Origin: CAIZIN01 sp964483025
Lineage (GTDB): Bacteria; Patescibacteriota; Minisyncoccia; Phycocordibacterales; CAIZIN01
Assembly: GCA_964483025.1 (NCBI GenBank)
Contig: CAYZZT010000041.1
Location: 1 to 5,513, forward strand
DNA: 5,513 nucleotides
Direction: 5' to 3'
The notes under the pieces were generated by a model that saw nothing but the letters and a program-made list of their open reading frames with translations, was not told the DNA's origin and ran no database searches. Of this stretch, positions 3,180 to 5,513 are shown in pieces; position 1 is the stretch's first letter; each line of letters begins with the position of its first letter. The position numbers were made by a program, and so were the translations under genes.

Positions 3180-4079
3180 ATGGCAAACCGGCACCTTTCA
3201 CGTTCAATTGTTCTTCAAACACTCTTCGAGTGGGACTTTCTTAATAAAGATATTTCCGAATTAAAAGATATGCTTTCTCGTAATGTGAAGGAATTTGCTC
3301 CTGGCATGGGGGATGAGGGTTTTATGCAAAAACTTCTTGATGGTGTTATCGCTAAAAAAACAGACATTGACCAAATCATTACAAAAGCTGCTCCAGATTG
3401 GCCAATAGAAAAAATTGCAACCATCGACAGAAATGTTTTACGTATGGGTCTTTTTGAATTACTCTTTTCTCCACGCAATGAAGTGCCTCCAAAAGTTGCT
3501 ATCAACGAAGCTATTGAACTTGCAAAAACATATGGTGGGGAGACAAGTGGTAAATTTGTAAATGGGGTACTTGGCGCTGTTTATAAAGAACTTGGCGAGC
3601 CGGGCAAAGAAGAAGTTTCAAAGAAAAAAAGAAAAGAAACTCCGTATGAAGAAATGCCAATTAAAAAACTTGGCGGTGCTGTGGTGTATGCAAGAGAAGG
3701 AGAACAAATTTATTTAGCTCTTGTTCATGATGTTTTTGGCCACTGGACTCTTTCAAAAGGAGGGATTGAAAAAGATGAAGAAGTTAAAGAGGGAACTATT
3801 CGAGAAATAAAAGAAGAGATAGGTCTCGACATTGTAATTAAAGATGAGCTCGGTAGTAATGAATATATTGCTTCAGATCCGGAGCTTGGAAAGATACGAA
3901 AGCAGGTAAATTACTTTTTAGCCGAGTCCCCTTTTGTGGATTTAGGCTTTCATAAGACGGGTGGACTCGATGATGCAAAATGGTTTAAAATAATAAACAT
4001 TCTTGACTTAAATTTATATGACGATATAGTGCCTATATTCACCAAGGCAATAAATATCCTCCTTGGGCAGAAAAGCTAG
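3180..4079 (+). CDS. nusB: NusB antitermination factor fused to a Nudix hydrolase domain
   Basis: The 299-residue protein joins two domains. Residues 1-138 are NusB: NRHLSRSIVLQTLFEWDF at the N-terminus, then IATIDRNVLRMGLFELLF (79-96), PPKVAINEAIELAKTYGG (103-120) and KFVNGVLGAV (125-134), all NusB signatures. NusB binds boxA RNA with NusE (S10) and supports rRNA antitermination. A charged linker (about 139-160, KKKRKE) leads to a Nudix fold at 161-296. Its Nudix box spans 194-216 and fits the G-x5-E-x7-REU-x-EE-x-GU pattern completely: G194, E200, R208, E209, E212, E213 and G215. Nudix enzymes hydrolyse nucleoside diphosphates linked to another moiety, such as (d)NTPs, dinucleoside polyphosphates or capped RNA 5' ends; the substrate is not predictable here. 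A typical NusB is about 130-150 residues. The stop codon lies 4 nt before the rnc ATG. Confidence 0.92.
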   Translation: MANRHLSRSIVLQTLFEWDFLNKDISELKDMLSRNVKEFAPGMGDEGFMQKLLDGVIAKKTDIDQIITKAAPDWPIEKIATIDRNVLRMGLFELLFSPRNEVPPKVAINEAIELAKTYGGETSGKFVNGVLGAVYKELGEPGKEEVSKKKRKETPYEEMPIKKLGGAVVYAREGEQIYLALVHDVFGHWTLSKGGIEKDEEVKEGTIREIKEEIGLDIVIKDELGSNEYIASDPELGKIRKQVNYFLAESPFVDLGFHKTGGLDDAKWFKIINILDLNLYDDIVPIFTKAINILLGQKS

Positions 4080-4083
4080 GAAA

Positions 4084-4773
4084 ATGGAAAGATTTGAACA
4101 ATTCGAAAAGAAGAATAATGTAATATTTAAAAATAGAGACCTTTTAAAACAGGCCTTTATTCATCGTTCTTATTTGAATGAAAACAGAGATTTGGGAATT
4201 GGACACAATGAAAGGCTAGAATTTTTGGGGGATGCTGTGCTTGAGCTTGTTGTCACAGATTATTTATATAATAAATATAAAGATAAATCGGAAGGGGATT
4301 TGACGGCCTTTCGCTCTGCTCTTGTAAATGCTAATACTCTTTCATCTGTTGCAACTGAAATTGGAATTAATGATTTACTCTTTTTGTCTAAAGGAGAGGC
4401 AAAAGATAAAGGTAGAGCAAGACAGGTAATTCTTGCAGATACTTTTGAGGCTGTTATAGGCGCAATATATATGGATCAAGGGTATGAAGGTGCGAAGAAT
4501 TTTATTGCACAAAATCTTTTTGAGATGATAGAAGACATTGTTTCAGGTGGTCTTTGGATGGATGCAAAGAGTAGATTCCAAGAAAAAGCGCAAGACCGAC
4601 TAGGTAGCACACCTGCATATAAAACAACAAAAGAAGAAGGGCCAGATCACGATAAGCAATTTACCGTGGGTGTATTTGTTGGACATGAACTTATTGCAGA
4701 GGGTTCTGGTAAGTCAAAGCAAGAAGCCGAACAAGAAGCTGCAAAGCGCGCCCTCGAATCAAAAGGTTGGTAG
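4084..4773 (+). CDS. rnc: Ribonuclease III
   Basis: The 229-residue product has the usual length and order of bacterial RNase III. Residues 42-50 are the signature NERLEFLGD. The metal-binding catalytic residues are present: E43, E46, D50, D119 and E122 (in ADTFEAVIGAIY), equivalent to E38, E41, D45, D114 and E117 in E. coli. A double-stranded-RNA-binding domain covers about 159-227, with GSTPAYK, then FTVGVFVG and GSGKSKQEAEQEAAKRAL. The enzyme cleaves double-stranded RNA, matures rRNA precursors and controls some mRNAs. ATG 4084 fits the family N-terminus; an in-frame TTG at 4063 would overlap nusB. The ATG is 4 nt after the upstream stop, and the nearby AGGA is too close to act as a normal Shine-Dalgarno, so translational coupling to nusB-Nudix is likely. 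A terminator follows at 4811. Confidence 0.96.
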   Translation: MERFEQFEKKNNVIFKNRDLLKQAFIHRSYLNENRDLGIGHNERLEFLGDAVLELVVTDYLYNKYKDKSEGDLTAFRSALVNANTLSSVATEIGINDLLFLSKGEAKDKGRARQVILADTFEAVIGAIYMDQGYEGAKNFIAQNLFEMIEDIVSGGLWMDAKSRFQEKAQDRLGSTPAYKTTKEEGPDHDKQFTVGVFVGHELIAEGSGKSKQEAEQEAAKRALESKGW

Positions 4774-4884
4774 TTATTTAGTTGGTAGTGAGTAGTGTGT
4801 AGTGAGTAGTGAAAACGAGCGAGGCCTTTGGCCTCGCTCGTTTTCTGTATTTTTCTACCAACTACAAACTACCAACTACCAACC
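4766..4884. repeat. Inverted GTTGGTAG-type repeats flanking the terminator
   Basis: GGTTGGTAGTT (4766-4776, including the last rnc codons) and AGTTGGTAG (4781-4789) are mirrored by CTACCAACTAC and ACTACCAACC at 4855-4884. The left side also contains short direct repeats of TGAGTAGTG (4791-4799 with a one-base variation, 4803-4811). The 3' end of rnc is part of this repeat, so the repeat set the last two codons (GW) or spread from them. Function unknown. Confidence 0.55.
4811..4850. terminator. Bidirectional terminator between rnc and the PH-domain gene
   Basis: GAAAACGAGCGAGGCC (4811-4826) pairs perfectly with GGCCTCGCTCGTTTTC (4830-4845) around a TTT loop, a 16-bp stem. The A/T ends of the stem provide a T tract on both strands. 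It lies between convergent genes and can end transcription from rnc (plus) and from the PH-domain gene (minus). Confidence 0.9.
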
Positions 4885-4888
4885 TAGT

Positions 4889-5470
4889 CTATACGCTATT
4901 TACTACTTTAATATGTGTTCTTTCAAATATTTCTGTTTTTATATCATCAGCAATAATTTTTTCTAAAATTGGGAAATTAATTTCCATAGTGTGTGAATGT
5001 TCAATATCTTTGTCTTCTCCGCCGGTTAAGATATGAAGTCTGCACATTCCAAAAATTCTATATATAAGAGGTTGGTTAATTTCTATGTTTTCAATATGTC
5101 TGTACGGAATCATATTTTCATCAATATGAATAAGACCCTTCTTTATGCCAATACTATTTGGTCCTAGCATAAAATAAAATGTTAAGTAATTTATTAATGT
5201 TCTAATAATTACTATTAACCAAAAAAGTAAGATAACACCAAGACCGAAAACGATTGTGAAGTCTAATAGTTTTGTAAAAGTTTCAATAATTTCTGTTGAA
5301 TCTGGTAGGGGCAATAATAATTTGATATCTACTGTTTTTAAAATAACAAGCACTATCCAAATAAAAGAAAACATTATTGGCGTAAGGCTATTTTGAAGTA
5401 ATGTAATAAAAAAGGTTTTCCAACTAAGTCTTTGATATGTTTCATATTTCATATGGTTATAGTTTAACAT
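4889..5470 (-). CDS. Two-TM bacterial PH-domain (bPH2 / YdbS-like) membrane protein
   Basis: The 193-residue product has two hydrophobic helices, about residues 27-48 and 69-97. These are followed by a soluble PH-like domain at about 98-178: YFMLGPNSIGIKKGLIH, then IPYRHIENIEINQPLIYRIF and CRLHILTGG. The run IPYRHIENIEI-x-QPLIYRIFG with a following small-residue HILTGG is the hallmark of the bPH2 (DUF304) family. These proteins are membrane-anchored and their role is poorly known, so no function is assigned. A second in-frame ATG at 5452 (residue 7, MKYETYQRLSWKTF) is an equally plausible start; neither has a Shine-Dalgarno. A weak -10-like TAAACT (5466-5461) would suit the ATG at 5452. The gene converges on rnc and shares its terminator. 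A REP-like palindrome lies just upstream. Confidence 0.82.
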   Translation of the reverse strand: MLNYNHMKYETYQRLSWKTFFITLLQNSLTPIMFSFIWIVLVILKTVDIKLLLPLPDSTEIIETFTKLLDFTIVFGLGVILLFWLIVIIRTLINYLTFYFMLGPNSIGIKKGLIHIDENMIPYRHIENIEINQPLIYRIFGMCRLHILTGGEDKDIEHSHTMEINFPILEKIIADDIKTEIFERTHIKVVNSV

Positions 5471-5492
5471 AAAATACAGAGTTTTATTCTTC

Positions 5493-5513
5493 TGTCATTC
5501 CTGCGGAGGCAGG
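5493..5513. repeat. REP-like palindrome truncated at window edge
   Basis: TGTCATTCCTGCGGAGGCAGG starts like the other copies (TGTCAT), with CCTGC (5500-5504) pairing GCAGG (5509-5513) around GGAG. The expected AATCCAG-like right end would lie beyond the window. It lies upstream of the minus-strand PH-domain gene. Confidence 0.6.

Noticed and set aside
4063..4083. TTG 4063 as the start of rnc
   Set aside because: It would overlap nusB-Nudix and add seven residues; ATG 4084 gives MERFEQFEKK, which fits RNase III.
4809..5036. 75-codon plus-strand frame
   Set aside because: It begins in the terminator hairpin and lies antisense to the conserved PH-domain gene.

Overview
The window most resembles a chromosomal segment from a small-genome bacterium of the Candidate Phyla Radiation (Patescibacteria, probably Parcubacteria-like). 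This is inferred from low GC, A/T-rich spacers loaded with short palindromic repeats, a compact set of informational genes, an L32 with a lysine-rich tail, standard stop codons, and the near absence of Shine-Dalgarno sequences. No rRNA or other taxonomic marker is present, so the assignment is provisional.

Layout: (1) The 3' end of rnhB (RNase HII) runs off the left edge. (2) A nested inverted-repeat element fills the spacer to about 467. (3) A single-gene unit follows: a 26-bp palindrome over the -35 box, a sigma70-type promoter, an unrecognised 150-aa membrane-anchored protein (534-986) and a very strong hairpin terminator. (4) rpmF (L32, 1118-1342) has its own apparently leaderless promoter and a terminator overlapping its stop codon. 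(5) A roughly 550-bp gene-free stretch (1343-1911) holds heptamer repeats, a possible three-way-junction fold, two REP-like palindromes, two similar promoters, and a perfect 77-bp tandem duplication within a run of stable hairpins, which is a candidate structured RNA. (6) A Bro-N/DinD-like gene (1912-2769) carries a 12-bp-stem hairpin inside its coding sequence. (7) A second, larger copy of the left-hand repeat element follows, with an 84-bp insertion. (8) A nusB-Nudix fusion gene (3180-4079) and rnc (RNase III, 4084-4773) form a tight operon. (9) A bidirectional terminator separates rnc from a convergent gene for a two-TM bacterial PH-domain protein (4889-5470, minus).

The conserved genes share an RNA/ribosome theme: RNase HII (RNA-DNA hybrids), L32 (50S subunit), NusB (rRNA antitermination) and RNase III (rRNA processing). 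The Bro-N gene and surrounding repeats sit between rpmF and nusB and look like an accessory insertion in this block. The least explained parts are the promoter-linked hairpin array at 1594-1826, the palindrome-controlled membrane gene, and the NusB-Nudix fusion.
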